Part shown: positions 1-8,392 of the stretch, one piece after another
Layout: every line of letters starts with the position of its first letter
How positions within the stretch are numbered: the first letter of the stretch is position 1
Assembly: GCA_964591295.1 (NCBI GenBank)
Contig: CAZQAG010000001.1
Span: 32,157-96,156, forward strand
Source: VAXT01 sp964591295
Lineage (GTDB): Bacteria; Actinomycetota; Thermoleophilia; Gaiellales; Gaiellaceae
DNA: 64,000 nucleotides
Direction of reading: 5' to 3'
Position numbers and translations under genes: made by a program
The notes under the pieces: generated by a model
Databases searched by the model: none
What the model was told of the DNA's origin: nothing
Seen by the model: only the letters and a program-made list of their open reading frames with translations

Positions 1-1
1 C

Positions 2-163
2 TTCGACCCGCGCTCGACCGACGAGATGGTCGAAGCAGTCCTCGACGTGGTCGAACGTCCTGCGGAGCTCGTGGCGAAGGGCCTGGAGCAGGCGAAGCGC
101 TACAGCTGGGACGAGTGCGCCCGTCGGCACGAGGATGTGTACCGAGAGCTAGGCCGGTTGTGA
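2..163 (+). CDS. Glycosyltransferase, C-terminal end (partial)
   Basis: The window opens inside a gene. Its last 53 codons read as the end of a GT-B glycosyltransferase of the GT4 type. The helix 'RPAELVAKGLEQAKRYSWDE' followed by 'ARRHEDVYRELGRL' has the typical layout of that family's C-terminus: a residue list ending in a Tyr/Phe-Ser/Thr-Trp motif, then a helix that packs back on the N-domain. The 3' end overlaps the 3' end of the convergent gmd gene by 15 bp. Only the C-terminus is visible, so the sugar and acceptor cannot be judged. Confidence 0.7.
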   Translation, partial: FDPRSTDEMVEAVLDVVERPAELVAKGLEQAKRYSWDECARRHEDVYRELGRL

Positions 164-1135
164 GGCAGCCTCGAGCGAGAGCCGCTCGAGGTCGGCGTCG
201 ACCATCATCTCGACGAGCTCCTGGAACGGGACGCGCGGCTCCCAGCCGAGCTTCGTGCGCGCCTTGGACGCATCGCCGACGAGGTGATCCACCTCGGCCG
301 GCCGGAGGAACTCGGGATCGATGACGACATGCTGCGCCGGATCGAGGCCCGCTCGGGCGAACGCGACGTCGACGAACTCCTGGATCGAATGCGGCTCGCC
401 GGTCGCGATCACGAAGTCCTCCGGCTCGTCCTGCTGGAGCATGAGCCACATCATCTCGACGTAGTCGCCCGCGAAGCCCCAGTCGCGCTTCGGCTCGAGG
501 TTGCCGAGACGCAACTCGTCGGTCAAGCCGAGCTTGATCCGCGCGACGCCGTCCGAGATCTTTCGTGTCACGAACTCGAGCCCGCGCCGAGGCGACTCGT
601 GGTTGAAGAGGATCCCCGACACCGCGAAGAGCCCATACGACTCCCGGTAGTTGATCGTGATGAAGTGGCCGTAAGCCTTCGCCACTCCGTACGGGGAGCG
701 CGGGTAGAACGGCGTCTGCTCGTTCTGGGGCGTCTCGAGGACCTTCCCGAACATCTCCGAGGAGGAGGCCTGGTAGAAGCGGATCGCAGGATCGACGCGC
801 CGGATCGCCTCCAGCATCCGTGTCACGCCCACTCCCGTGAACTCAGCAGTGAGGACCGGCTGCCGCCACGAGGTCGGCACGAAGCTCTGGGCGGCGAGGT
901 TGTAGAGCTCGGTGGGCTGCGCCTCCTCGATCGCGGACACGATCGAACTGGGGTCGAGCAGGTCGGCCTGAACGAGCCTGATGCGGTCGGCGAGGTGGCC
1001 GATCCGCTCGAGGTTTTCCGTCGACGACCGCCGCACCATGCCGAAGACCTCATAGTCCTTCTCGAGCAGGAGCTCGGCGAGATACGAGCCGTCCTGACCG
1101 GTGATCCCCGTGATCAGGGCGCGCCGGTCGCTCAC
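149..1135 (-). CDS. gmd: GDP-mannose 4,6-dehydratase
   Basis: Converts GDP-D-mannose to GDP-4-keto-6-deoxy-D-mannose, the first committed step to GDP-rhamnose, GDP-fucose and related 6-deoxyhexoses. It is a 328-residue extended SDR, close to the family's usual length. The NAD(P)-binding motif GITGQDGSY lies at residues 10-18, the active-site stretch SSSEMFG near 124-130, and the YxxxK pair at Y149/K153. The GTG start at 1135 was chosen because it overlaps the upstream stop as GTGA and begins directly before the Rossmann strand; an ATG 28 codons further upstream would add a non-homologous extension. It is coupled to the reductase gene immediately upstream, so the two very likely act in sequence. 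Confidence 0.93.
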   Translation of the reverse strand: MSDRRALITGITGQDGSYLAELLLEKDYEVFGMVRRSSTENLERIGHLADRIRLVQADLLDPSSIVSAIEEAQPTELYNLAAQSFVPTSWRQPVLTAEFTGVGVTRMLEAIRRVDPAIRFYQASSSEMFGKVLETPQNEQTPFYPRSPYGVAKAYGHFITINYRESYGLFAVSGILFNHESPRRGLEFVTRKISDGVARIKLGLTDELRLGNLEPKRDWGFAGDYVEMMWLMLQQDEPEDFVIATGEPHSIQEFVDVAFARAGLDPAQHVVIDPEFLRPAEVDHLVGDASKARTKLGWEPRVPFQELVEMMVDADLERLSLEAASQPA

Positions 1136-2010
1136 GTGCGTGCCGCCCTTGCCACCGTCTCGCGAGCATAGTCGAGGGTGTCCGCAACGGTCTGCTCGAG
1201 CGGGATCTCCGCCTTCCACGCCGTGACGGCGTACAGCTTGGAAGGGTCACCCCAGAGCTCCGGCAGGTCGGCGGGACGCATTCGCTCGGGGTCGGGCTCG
1301 ACCCGGATCTCGCACCGTGCGAGGCCGAGTAGGAGATCGAGCACGTGCTGCATTCCGACCGTGCTTCCGGAGGCGATGTTGTACGTCTCGGCCGCGACGG
1401 CAGGGTCTAGAAGCAACGCATACGCGCGGCTTGCGTCCCGCACGTCGACGATGTCGCGCTTGGCCGAGAGATCACCGACGCGAAGCGTTCCGCCGCCGGT
1501 TTGCTCGAGCTCGGCGATCTGCCGCGCCCAGGAGCCGATTGCGAACCGTTCGTCCCGACCGGGCCCCTCGGTGGTGAAGGAGCGCGTGATGACGATCTCG
1601 AGGTCGCCGCGGGCACGCGCAGGAGCGCATGCGAGCTCCGCTGCGGCTTTCGAAGCACCGTAGGGCGATACAGGGTCGAGCGGGGCATCCTCGGACGCTG
1701 GGAGCTCTCTTGCGCGCCCGTAGACCTCGCCCGTCGACGCAAGCAGGATCCGCGTGCCCGGCGCGGCTGCCTGCAGCACGTGCAGCGTGCCGAGCACGTT
1801 CACGCGCCACGTCTCGACTGGATCGGCCCACGACTCGCCGACGGACGAGAGGGCGGCCAGGTGGACGACGGCGGTCGGCTCGACCGCGCGCAGCTCGGCC
1901 GCGACAGCCGAGGCGTCCAGGACGTCGGCCTCGGCTGCGACCGCCCGCCCGCCGAGCTGGGGCAGCAAGTGTCCTCCGACGAACCCTGCCGCGCCGGTGA
2001 CCAGGATCAC
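1132..2010 (-). CDS. rmd: GDP-6-deoxy-4-keto-mannose reductase-like SDR (GDP-D-rhamnose synthesis)
   Basis: A 292-residue SDR. VTGAAGFVGGH is the nucleotide-binding loop (residues 4-14), ASTGEVYG (91-98) carries the catalytic Ser/Thr, and Y117/K121 form YxxxK. Paired with Gmd, the most likely role is reducing the 4-keto group to give GDP-D-rhamnose. GDP-6-deoxy-talose or another epimer cannot be excluded from sequence alone. The GTG start at 2010 is supported by an AGGAGG Shine-Dalgarno 8 nt upstream (2018-2023) and by sharing one base with the upstream gene's TAG stop. Starts further upstream would run well into the neighbouring glycosyltransferase. Confidence 0.82.
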   Translation of the reverse strand: MILVTGAAGFVGGHLLPQLGGRAVAAEADVLDASAVAAELRAVEPTAVVHLAALSSVGESWADPVETWRVNVLGTLHVLQAAAPGTRILLASTGEVYGRARELPASEDAPLDPVSPYGASKAAAELACAPARARGDLEIVITRSFTTEGPGRDERFAIGSWARQIAELEQTGGGTLRVGDLSAKRDIVDVRDASRAYALLLDPAVAAETYNIASGSTVGMQHVLDLLLGLARCEIRVEPDPERMRPADLPELWGDPSKLYAVTAWKAEIPLEQTVADTLDYARETVARAART

Positions 2011-3017
2011 TACGCGAACCTCCTGACGAGCGACCAGTAGCGCTCGAGCAAGGGGTTGGCGAGCGTCACGAGCGCCGGCACATCGACCATCTTCGGATCG
2101 ACGATCGGGGTCAGGTGACGCGCGAGCTCGCGGTCGGGCACGAGCCGCTCCGACTGGAGCTTTCGGCGGTGACGGGCGAGCCAGCGCGGATGGCGCGCGA
2201 CCCAGGCCCATCCCCGGGCCTTGTCGCGAAACCAGCCCTGCCGCAGCGCGACGAGCGTCAGCCCGGCCTCGGCGGCGACGAGCGCCGGAGCGAGGAGGAG
2301 CAACATGCGCAGCGAGTACGCGGAGCTGACGAAGATCAGCCGGTTGCGCTCCATGAAGTAGTTCTTCTTCACGTTCCGGCTGTATTCGTACTCGTGCAGG
2401 ACGTCGGCCGCCGGCTCGATCACGACCCGCAGGCCCCGCATCCGCACGCGCCAGCCGAGCTCGAGGTCCTCGTGGTAGATGAAGAGCTCCGGAGTGAAGC
2501 CTCCGAGTGACCGGAAGAGCTCGGCGCGGATCGCGAGCGCCGATCCGTTCGCGTACGTGATCTCGCGGGTTTCCGTGAGCGACTCGACGGGCTCCCCGTA
2601 GCCGTCAGACCAGGCAAGGCCCGTGATGTGAATCACGCAGCCGGTCGAGTTCAGGCGCTCCGGCTCGTTCATCAGCCGAAGGCGTGCCATCGCAATCCCG
2701 ATCGAGGGGTCCTCGAGCGCCTTGCCCAGAGCGGCGACGGCGCCCGGCGCAACCGTCGTGTCCGGGTTGAGGAAGACGAGCACGTCCCCGGTCGCGTGCT
2801 CGGCTCCGAGGGTCGAGCCGGCCGCGAAGCCGATGTTCCCGCCGGGCTCGACGAGCTTGACGCCGGATAGCTCTGCGACGGCCTCGATCTCGGGCCCACG
2901 GGCACCGTTGTTGACGACGATCAGCTCGTGCTCGGGATCGTCGCGCTGCACCGACTCGACGCAGCGGACGAGCACCGGGCCCGAGTCGTAGGCCACGATC
3001 ACGACGGACGCAGGCAT
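2010..3017 (-). CDS. Family 2 glycosyltransferase (rhamnosyltransferase-like)
   Basis: A 335-residue GT-A enzyme that begins straight into the Rossmann-like first strand (PASVVIVAY). It has the FLNPDTTV metal-binding region (NPD at 84-86) and the later HEDLELGWR motif typical of rhamnosyltransferase-like GT2 proteins. A hydrophobic stretch after YSLRMLLLL suggests C-terminal membrane association. The ATG at 3017 is preferred over one 15 codons upstream because it starts at the domain edge and lies 8 nt after a TAAGGT hexamer. It is first in the unit with rmd and gmd, so GDP-rhamnose is a reasonable donor guess. It is clearly paralogous to the GT2 gene at 17344-18345. Confidence 0.85.
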   Translation of the reverse strand: MPASVVIVAYDSGPVLVRCVESVQRDDPEHELIVVNNGARGPEIEAVAELSGVKLVEPGGNIGFAAGSTLGAEHATGDVLVFLNPDTTVAPGAVAALGKALEDPSIGIAMARLRLMNEPERLNSTGCVIHITGLAWSDGYGEPVESLTETREITYANGSALAIRAELFRSLGGFTPELFIYHEDLELGWRVRMRGLRVVIEPAADVLHEYEYSRNVKKNYFMERNRLIFVSSAYSLRMLLLLAPALVAAEAGLTLVALRQGWFRDKARGWAWVARHPRWLARHRRKLQSERLVPDRELARHLTPIVDPKMVDVPALVTLANPLLERYWSLVRRFA

Positions 3018-3025
3018 CGGCGAAG

Positions 3026-3031
3026 ACCTTA
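3026..3031 (-). promoter_or_regulatory. Putative -10 hexamer (TAAGGT), leaderless, for the GT2-rmd-gmd unit
   Basis: TAAGGT on the minus strand ends 8 nt before the ATG at 3017, a spacing that places the transcript start at the start codon. No convincing -35 box or Shine-Dalgarno is visible. It faces the divergent hexamer at 3054-3059 in a 50-bp intergenic region. Confidence 0.45.
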
Positions 3032-3053
3032 CGTGGGCTTCAAACAACCCTGG

Positions 3054-3059
3054 TACCGT
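3054..3059 (+). promoter_or_regulatory. Putative -10 hexamer (TACCGT), leaderless
   Basis: TACCGT ends 8 nt before the ATG at 3068 of the polyprenyl-phosphate glycosyltransferase gene. There is no Shine-Dalgarno in between, consistent with a leaderless transcript. Confidence 0.45.
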
Positions 3060-3067
3060 CACTCGGA

Positions 3068-4291
3068 ATGCTGGACGGAGATTCTGGCACCGCCGTCGAA
3101 GTCTCGGTCATCCTCCCCTGCCTGAACGAGGAGCGGGCGGTCGGGGCCGTGATCGACGAGGCCTGGCAGGGACTCGAGGCGGCGGGAGTCGAGGGAGAGA
3201 TCGTCGTCGTCGACAACGGCTCGACGGACCGCTCGGCCGAGATCGCGGAGGAGCACGGCGCGCGCGTCGTCCACGAGCAGCGCCCCGGGTACGGCAGCGC
3301 CTACCTGCGCGGCCTGGCCGAGGCGAAGGGCGAGATCATCGTCATGGCCGACGCCGACGGCACCTATCCGCTGCACGATTTGGTGCCGTTCATCGAAGCG
3401 ATCCGCGGCGGCGATGACATGGTGCTCGGCTCGAGGTTCCAGGGAAAGATCCACCAGGGCGCGATGCCATGGGCGCATCGCTGGATCGGCAACCCGGTGC
3501 TGACCGCGATCCTCAACGTCTTCTTCGGTGTGAAGGTCTCCGACGCCCACTGCGGGCTGCGCGCGATCAGCCGTGAGGCCGTGCCCGTGCTGCACCTCCA
3601 GTCGACCGGCATGGAGTTCGCCTCCGAGATGATCCTCAAGGCAGCGAAACGGGGCCTGAAGGTCGGCGACATCCCGATCGAGTACCGGCCCCGAATCGGC
3701 GAGTCCAAGCTAAATACGTTCCGGGACGGCTGGCGCCACCTGCGCTTCATGCTGATCCACTCCTCGACCTTCCTCTTCATCATCCCGGGCGCCCTGCTGC
3801 TGCTGCTCGGGCTCGCGATCATGCTTCCCCTGGCCGGCGGGCCGATCCAGGCATTCGGGCTCGAATGGCACATCCACGCGATGATCGTCGGCAGCACGGC
3901 GACGCTCGTCGGCGGTCAGGTTCTCCAGTTGGGACTCTTCGCCCGCACCTACGCGATCCTCTACCTCGGCGACCGTGACCCGTACCTCCCGCGACTCTGG
4001 GGAAAGGTGCGGCTGGAGCACGGGCTCCTGGTGGGGCTCGGTCTCTCGCTTGCCGGGATGGGGATCATCGCCGGGATCTTCATCGAGTGGGCTTCCGGAG
4101 GCTTTCAGGCGCTCGGGCGCGAGCACCAGGCCCTGCTCGGACTGACGCTCACCGGGCTCGGAGTTCAGACGATCTTTGGCTCGTTCTTCCTCAGCGTCCT
4201 CGGGCTGAGGCAGCACTTCATCCTCGACGAGAGCGGGACGCCGACGCCCGTCGAGGAGCCCGCGCAGGTGCCCGTCGGCGATTCTCGCTGA
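3068..4291 (+). CDS. Polyprenyl-phosphate glycosyltransferase, GT2 (DPM1/GtrB-like) with membrane C-terminus
   Basis: A 407-residue protein. The N-terminal GT-A domain has VSVILPCLNEE at 12-22, VVDNGSTD and ADADGTYP (the metal-binding DxD region), and matches enzymes that move a sugar from a nucleotide donor to undecaprenyl or dolichyl phosphate. About four hydrophobic segments follow residue 220 (FLFIIPGALLLLLGLAIMLP and others), which anchor it to the cytoplasmic membrane. The final 20 or so residues are Pro/Glu-rich and cytosolic. It is transcribed alone and runs 74 bp into the convergent DUF2304 gene. A lipid-linked donor would feed extracytoplasmic GT-C enzymes such as those at 41622 and 58258. 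Substrate unknown. Confidence 0.85.
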   Translation: MLDGDSGTAVEVSVILPCLNEERAVGAVIDEAWQGLEAAGVEGEIVVVDNGSTDRSAEIAEEHGARVVHEQRPGYGSAYLRGLAEAKGEIIVMADADGTYPLHDLVPFIEAIRGGDDMVLGSRFQGKIHQGAMPWAHRWIGNPVLTAILNVFFGVKVSDAHCGLRAISREAVPVLHLQSTGMEFASEMILKAAKRGLKVGDIPIEYRPRIGESKLNTFRDGWRHLRFMLIHSSTFLFIIPGALLLLLGLAIMLPLAGGPIQAFGLEWHIHAMIVGSTATLVGGQVLQLGLFARTYAILYLGDRDPYLPRLWGKVRLEHGLLVGLGLSLAGMGIIAGIFIEWASGGFQALGREHQALLGLTLTGLGVQTIFGSFFLSVLGLRQHFILDESGTPTPVEEPAQVPVGDSR

Positions 4292-4649
4292 CCGGCGTCT
4301 CACTCTCACGCACCTTCGACTCGAGCAGCGCGAGGCGCTGAGCAAGCGTCTTGTTCTGATCCGAGAGGCGCGAGAGCACAGTCGAGTAATGCAGGAGCAC
4401 GATGAGGACGAAGAGCCCCGCGACCATGTAGAGGGCCGAAGGCGGATAGGCGACGCCGGTGACATCGGCAAGCTTGTAGAGGGCGCCTCTCCAGACGGCG
4501 AGCACGAGCATGACGACCCCGGTGGCAATCCAGAGCAGCGCGTAGCGCTCCTGGAGCTTCCTCCGCCTGATCAGCTCGATGACGACGCCGAGCACGATCA
4601 GGACGGCGAGCCCGGCAACGAGAGACAGGCGCCCCGACGAGTACGTCAT
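4218..4649 (-). CDS. DUF2304 family small membrane protein
   Basis: 143 residues. Three hydrophobic segments (about 7-24, 37-55 and 68-88) are followed by a short coiled-coil-like helix (SDQNKTLAQRLALLESKV) and a basic, Arg/Ala-rich tail. This matches the DUF2304 proteins that commonly sit beside DPM1-like glycosyltransferases. The ATG overlaps the upstream GT2 stop as ATGA, so the pair is translationally coupled; it probably helps the polyprenyl-phosphate glycosyltransferase at the membrane. The last 74 bp overlap the convergent gene, exactly where its low-complexity basic tail lies. Confidence 0.8.
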   Translation of the reverse strand: MTYSSGRLSLVAGLAVLIVLGVVIELIRRRKLQERYALLWIATGVVMLVLAVWRGALYKLADVTGVAYPPSALYMVAGLFVLIVLLHYSTVLSRLSDQNKTLAQRLALLESKVRESETPVSENRRRAPARAPRRASASRSRRG

Positions 4650-5347
4650 TGAGCCGGCCGCGGACGAAGGAGCCCGACGAAGAGGGCGAGCGAGACCTTG
4701 CTCATGTAATAGAGCGAACGGAAGGCGGTGATCGACGAACGGCCGGTCTCGCGCTGACGCATTGCAACGGGCACCTCGACCATCCTCAGGCGGTGCCGGA
4801 AGACGAGCACGGTCGCCTCCACCTCCGGGTAGTCGTGCGGGTAGTCGGAAGCGAAGAGGTTGATGCCGCGACGATTCATGGCCCGGAAGCCGGACGTCGT
4901 GTCGGTGACACGCTGGCGGACGATCAGCGAGACGGCGCCCGCGAAGAGGGCGATGCCGAGTCGGCGGCCCAGGGGCGCGCGGTAGCGACGCTCACCGGCG
5001 AAGCGCGACCCGACGGCGATGTCGGCCTGACCCGAGAGGACCGGCTCGAGCAGCAGGGCGAGCTCTCGCGGGTCATGCTGGCCGTCCCCGTCGATCTGCA
5101 CGGCGATGTCGAACCCCATCTCGCACGCGTACTGCAGCCCGGTCTGCACGGCGGCGCCGATCCCAAGGTTGTACGGAAGACTCACAACGTACGCGCCGGC
5201 CGCATGAGCGATCGCGGCCGTCCCGTCGGTCGAGCCGTCGTCGACGACGACGACCTCGAACTCGGGGTCGGCCTCGCGGATCTCCGCGATGATCGACGCG
5301 ATGGAACCCGCCTCGTTGTAGGCAGGGACGACAGCCGCTTTCCGCAT
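4646..5347 (-). CDS. Family 2 glycosyltransferase (DPM1-like, soluble)
   Basis: 233 residues and a bare GT-A fold: KAAVVPAYNEAGSI at 3-16, VVVDDGSTDGT, QIDGDGQHDP as the DxD-type metal site, and the late VAMRQRETGRSS motif of dolichyl-phosphate mannose synthase relatives. It has no C-terminal membrane domain; the coupled DUF2304 partner may supply the membrane contact. The ATG at 5347 is preferred because an AGGCGG-type Shine-Dalgarno lies just upstream and the domain begins there. It follows another GT2 gene by 19 bp. Confidence 0.85.
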   Translation of the reverse strand: MRKAAVVPAYNEAGSIASIIAEIREADPEFEVVVVDDGSTDGTAAIAHAAGAYVVSLPYNLGIGAAVQTGLQYACEMGFDIAVQIDGDGQHDPRELALLLEPVLSGQADIAVGSRFAGERRYRAPLGRRLGIALFAGAVSLIVRQRVTDTTSGFRAMNRRGINLFASDYPHDYPEVEATVLVFRHRLRMVEVPVAMRQRETGRSSITAFRSLYYMSKVSLALFVGLLRPRPAQ

Positions 5348-5366
5348 ACCGCCTGTATCGGCGGTT

Positions 5367-6149
5367 CTAGCCCCTTTCCTTAGTGCCCCAACGGAGTCGG
5401 TGCAGCGCGAGCTCCAGCACGGCCGGAATCGGTCGAAAGCCCCAGAAATAGCGGTACCAGGCCCGCCCGAGCCGCCCGAGCCTGGTCGGCCGTTTGCTGC
5501 GGTAGAGACGATTGTGCTTCTCGCGCAGCCTACGGAAAGCCTTTCGGTACGAGCGCCTGTCGACCCAGTGCTTCGAGCCCTCGTGGCGCCGGTACTCGAC
5601 CGTCTCCGCGTCGATCTGCTTCCCCTCCCAACCGTGGGCGAGCGCATGCACCCAGTGCTCCCAGTCCTCGAACTGCTCGAACTCGGGGTCGTACCCTCCG
5701 GTCCGCTCGAACACCTCCCTGCGCGCGAGCGCGCTGAGGCCGATCGTGTGGCGGTACAGGAGCGCGTAGGGGTCGTAGGGCGGAAAGCGGAGCTCGCCCT
5801 CCCAGTCGCCGAAGAAGCGCATCCGCCCGTAGGCGAAGCCGAGCCTGGGGTCGGCCTCGAGCGGAGCGCGCAGCGTGTCCAGCGCTCCGGGGACGAGGCG
5901 GTCGTCTGCGTCGAGGACGAGCGCGTAGGGCGTCTCGACCTCGGCGAGCCCCGCGTTGCGGGCGCGGGCGACCCCTTTGTTCTCCTGGCGGAGCACCTTC
6001 ACCTCAGGTGGAAGCTCGGGGAGCGGCTCTGTCGAGCCGTCGTCGACGACGATCACGCGAGCACCCTCCCGAAGAGCGCTGTCCACTGCCTCAGGGAGGA
6101 ACCGCGCGTAGTTGAAGCACGCGATCACCACGGTGACGTCCTGTTCCAT
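5367..6149 (-). CDS. Family 2 glycosyltransferase
   Basis: 260 residues. VTVVIACFNYARFLPEA opens the GT-A fold, followed by VVDDGSTEP and LVLDADDRL (a DADD metal site near residue 80). EDWEHWVHA at about 180 resembles the catalytic-base region of family-2 enzymes that build O-antigen-like glycans. The basic C-terminus (RLREKHNRLYRSKRP) suggests peripheral membrane binding. It is first in a three-gene minus-strand unit with the DPM1-like GT and DUF2304 genes. Donor unknown. Confidence 0.83.
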   Translation of the reverse strand: MEQDVTVVIACFNYARFLPEAVDSALREGARVIVVDDGSTEPLPELPPEVKVLRQENKGVARARNAGLAEVETPYALVLDADDRLVPGALDTLRAPLEADPRLGFAYGRMRFFGDWEGELRFPPYDPYALLYRHTIGLSALARREVFERTGGYDPEFEQFEDWEHWVHALAHGWEGKQIDAETVEYRRHEGSKHWVDRRSYRKAFRRLREKHNRLYRSKRPTRLGRLGRAWYRYFWGFRPIPAVLELALHRLRWGTKERG

Positions 6150-6156
6150 GCCCGCA

Positions 6157-6162
6157 AGTATC
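6157..6162 (-). promoter_or_regulatory. Putative -10 hexamer (GATACT), leaderless
   Basis: GATACT on the minus strand ends 7 nt before the ATG at 6149 of the GT2 gene, with no Shine-Dalgarno between. Confidence 0.4.
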
Positions 6163-6179
6163 GGCGCAGGCGGTGACGG

Positions 6180-6185
6180 TACGAT
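6180..6185 (+). promoter_or_regulatory. Putative -10 hexamer (TACGAT)
   Basis: TACGAT ends 7 nt before an in-frame CTG (6193) that could start the methyltransferase. It fits the leaderless spacing seen elsewhere in the window, but the implied start codon is non-standard. Confidence 0.35.
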
Positions 6186-6192
6186 TCAGCGC

Positions 6193-6972
6193 CTGAGCAC
6201 GACTCCGCCCGCCGCCCAGGAAACAAAGAGCCGCGTCCGCGCCTTCTGGGAGGACGAGCCCTGCGGCTCCGTCCATGGAAGCGCCCCGGAGGGCACGCAG
6301 GAGTACTTCGACGAGATCGAGCAGCGCCGCTACGAGCTCGAGCCGTTCATCCTCCCGCTGGCCGACTTTTCCGGCTCTCGCGGACGCAGCGTGCTCGAGA
6401 TCGGCGTCGGGCTCGGAACCGATTTCGTCCAATTCGCCCGGGCCGGCGCGAAGGTGTCCGGAATCGACCTCACCGAGCACGGCGTCGAGCTCGTCCGCCG
6501 ACGGCTGGCGCTCGAGGGGCTCGAGGGAGATGTCCGCGTGGCCGACGCCGAAAGCCTGCCGTTCGAGGACGCGAGCTTCGACAAGGTCTACTCGTGGGGC
6601 GTCCTGCATCACACGCCGGCCACCGAGCAGGCCGTGCGGGAGGCGCTTCGAGTGCTTCGTCCGGGCGGAGAGCTCTGCGTCATGCTCTACTCGCGCCACT
6701 CGTGGGTCGCGTACAAGCTCTGGGTGCGCTTTGCGCTCCTCGAAGGACGGCTGGGACGCTCGCTCGCGGACGTGCTCGCCGCCCACATGGAGAGCGAGGG
6801 GACGCGCGGGTTCACGAAGGACGAGCTGCGCAAGATGTTCCAGGGCCTCGAGGAGCTTCGGATCGAGAAGGTCCCAACACCGTACGACCGCCGGTGGCTC
6901 GGCCCGGTCGCGAGCCTGACGGGGCGCTGGCTCGGGTGGTTCAGCGTGATTCGGGGGCGAAAGCCGAGCTGA
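6193..6972 (+). CDS. Class I SAM-dependent methyltransferase
   Basis: About 259 residues if the CTG at 6193 is the start. Motif I is VLEIGVGLGTDF, the acidic strand-2 end is IDLTEHG, and the post-II/III region is WGVLHHTPATEQAV followed by LRPGGELCVM, all typical of Methyltransf_11-type enzymes. The start is uncertain: an ATG at 6148 would force overlap with the divergent gene's start, while the CTG sits 7 nt after TACGAT. It is a single-gene unit among sugar genes, so it probably O-methylates a sugar or lipid-linked glycan, but the acceptor cannot be read from sequence. Confidence 0.75.
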   Translation: MSTTPPAAQETKSRVRAFWEDEPCGSVHGSAPEGTQEYFDEIEQRRYELEPFILPLADFSGSRGRSVLEIGVGLGTDFVQFARAGAKVSGIDLTEHGVELVRRRLALEGLEGDVRVADAESLPFEDASFDKVYSWGVLHHTPATEQAVREALRVLRPGGELCVMLYSRHSWVAYKLWVRFALLEGRLGRSLADVLAAHMESEGTRGFTKDELRKMFQGLEELRIEKVPTPYDRRWLGPVASLTGRWLGWFSVIRGRKPS

Positions 6973-7038
6973 GCCTCTGCCGGAACGCCTCCGGGCTGTA
7001 GCCCGCGTGCAGCAGCCGGAAAGGGCGCGTCGCGGGAT

Positions 7039-8355
7039 TCAACCCGGCGCCCTGGAGAACGCGACACGAACGAAGCGCACGACCTCCCCCGGTCTCGGCA
7101 GGAGGACGCGGTAGCTGCCGGCCGCCCTGGCGAAAAGCCACATGTGGAGGACGAGGAGCACTGCGTACGTGATGCTCGATGCGAGCGACGCCACCCACGC
7201 CCCGCGCCCGGGCAGGAAAACGACGTTCAGGACGACGTTCAGCGCCAGGCCGCCGATCAAGAACGCCAGCGCCTGCATCGGGTATCCGCGGCCGGCGAAG
7301 TGCTGGGAAAGGATGGTCAGCATGCCGAGGCTGAAGATCCCTGGCAGGAGCCAGTAGTAGAGGGACGTCGCGCCCGAGTAGTCGTCGCCGAAGAACGAGC
7401 GAACCGCGATTCCCGCAATGGGCACCGTGGCCAGGCAGAAGAGGCCGTAGAGCACCGCGATCGACCGGAAGACCTCGGCGCTCGCCTCGGTCGGGTCGCC
7501 CCGTGCGACGCGAGTGAAGAGATTGAGCCCGATCACCGTCGGCAGCACGAACATCCCGTCCGCGAGCGTCGAAGCCACGGAGTAGAGCCCCGCCTGCGTC
7601 CTGCCCAGGAACGCGTTGACCAGCAGCAGGTCGAGCCGGATGACGAGAAACGACACGAGGATTGCGACGTAGATCCGAAAGCCGTACGTGAGCATCCTTC
7701 GGACAAGCACGAGGTCGGGCCGCCGGACGACCGGTGAGCGCCTTGTCAGCAGGACGAAGTACGCCGCCGCGGCGGCATAACGGCCGGCAGCAAGCACGGC
7801 CAACGTTCCCGTTAGGCGGAGGTCGGCGAGGACGAAACCGGCGATGAGCGCGACCAACGTGAGCGCCGTTTGCGAGACTTCGACGGCGTTGTACGCGACC
7901 ATCCGGCCCTCGCCGAGAAGGACGCTCTGCAGGAAGACGGCGGCGAGCGCGCCCGGAATCCCCACTAGCGTGATCGTCAGCGGCGCCCAGCCGAGGCCCT
8001 CGATTACGTCCGGTGTAATGACATTGATCGCGATGCCGACGCCTGCGAGCACGATCCCGAGCGCTCCTGCCAGCCACAGCGCGTTGCCGATGATCCTCGG
8101 CACCAGTTCCGGGTTGCGGGCCACGAAGTAGGGATTCGCGGTCGTCAGTCCGAGGCTCCCGAACTGGACGAGCAGGAGCGCCAGGCTGAAGGCGACCGCG
8201 AACAGGCCCTGGCCGGAGGGGCCAAGCTCCCGTGCGACGACCACCGCGATCGCAAGACCGAGGAGCAGCGTCGCAGCCTTCCCGCCGAACGTGAGAAAGA
8301 CGTCGGTGCGAAGGCGGGCAGGTGGAGGTAGCGGCATGATGGGCTCGGTGTTCAT
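7039..8355 (-). CDS. Polysaccharide flippase (Wzx/MATE-like), first of three
   Basis: About 438 residues with 12-14 hydrophobic segments spread along the chain, beginning FLTFGGKAATLLLGLAIAVV and ending before a short basic tail. The opening glycine-rich helix, LGPSGQGLFAVAFSLALLL and the mid-protein RLDLLLVNAFLG fit the polysaccharide biosynthesis/MVIN superfamily that flips undecaprenyl-PP-linked repeat units across the membrane. Of two nearby ATGs (8364 and 8355) I chose the second, which lies nearer the conserved region; the choice is not decisive. The 66 bp between its stop and the convergent methyltransferase stop contain only a weak GC hairpin. Confidence 0.85.
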   Translation of the reverse strand: MNTEPIMPLPPPARLRTDVFLTFGGKAATLLLGLAIAVVVARELGPSGQGLFAVAFSLALLLVQFGSLGLTTANPYFVARNPELVPRIIGNALWLAGALGIVLAGVGIAINVITPDVIEGLGWAPLTITLVGIPGALAAVFLQSVLLGEGRMVAYNAVEVSQTALTLVALIAGFVLADLRLTGTLAVLAAGRYAAAAAYFVLLTRRSPVVRRPDLVLVRRMLTYGFRIYVAILVSFLVIRLDLLLVNAFLGRTQAGLYSVASTLADGMFVLPTVIGLNLFTRVARGDPTEASAEVFRSIAVLYGLFCLATVPIAGIAVRSFFGDDYSGATSLYYWLLPGIFSLGMLTILSQHFAGRGYPMQALAFLIGGLALNVVLNVVFLPGRGAWVASLASSITYAVLLVLHMWLFARAAGSYRVLLPRPGEVVRFVRVAFSRAPG

Positions 8356-8392
8356 GTGAGCCATGGTCGCAGAGCCGTGTGATGATTCGGCC

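Noticed and set aside
6973..7038. Possible terminator or extra coding tail between the methyltransferase and flippase stops
   Set aside because: Only a short GC hairpin without a T-run, and the continuing minus frame (RLLHAGYSPEAFRQ) lies after the flippase stop in another register with no clear family match.
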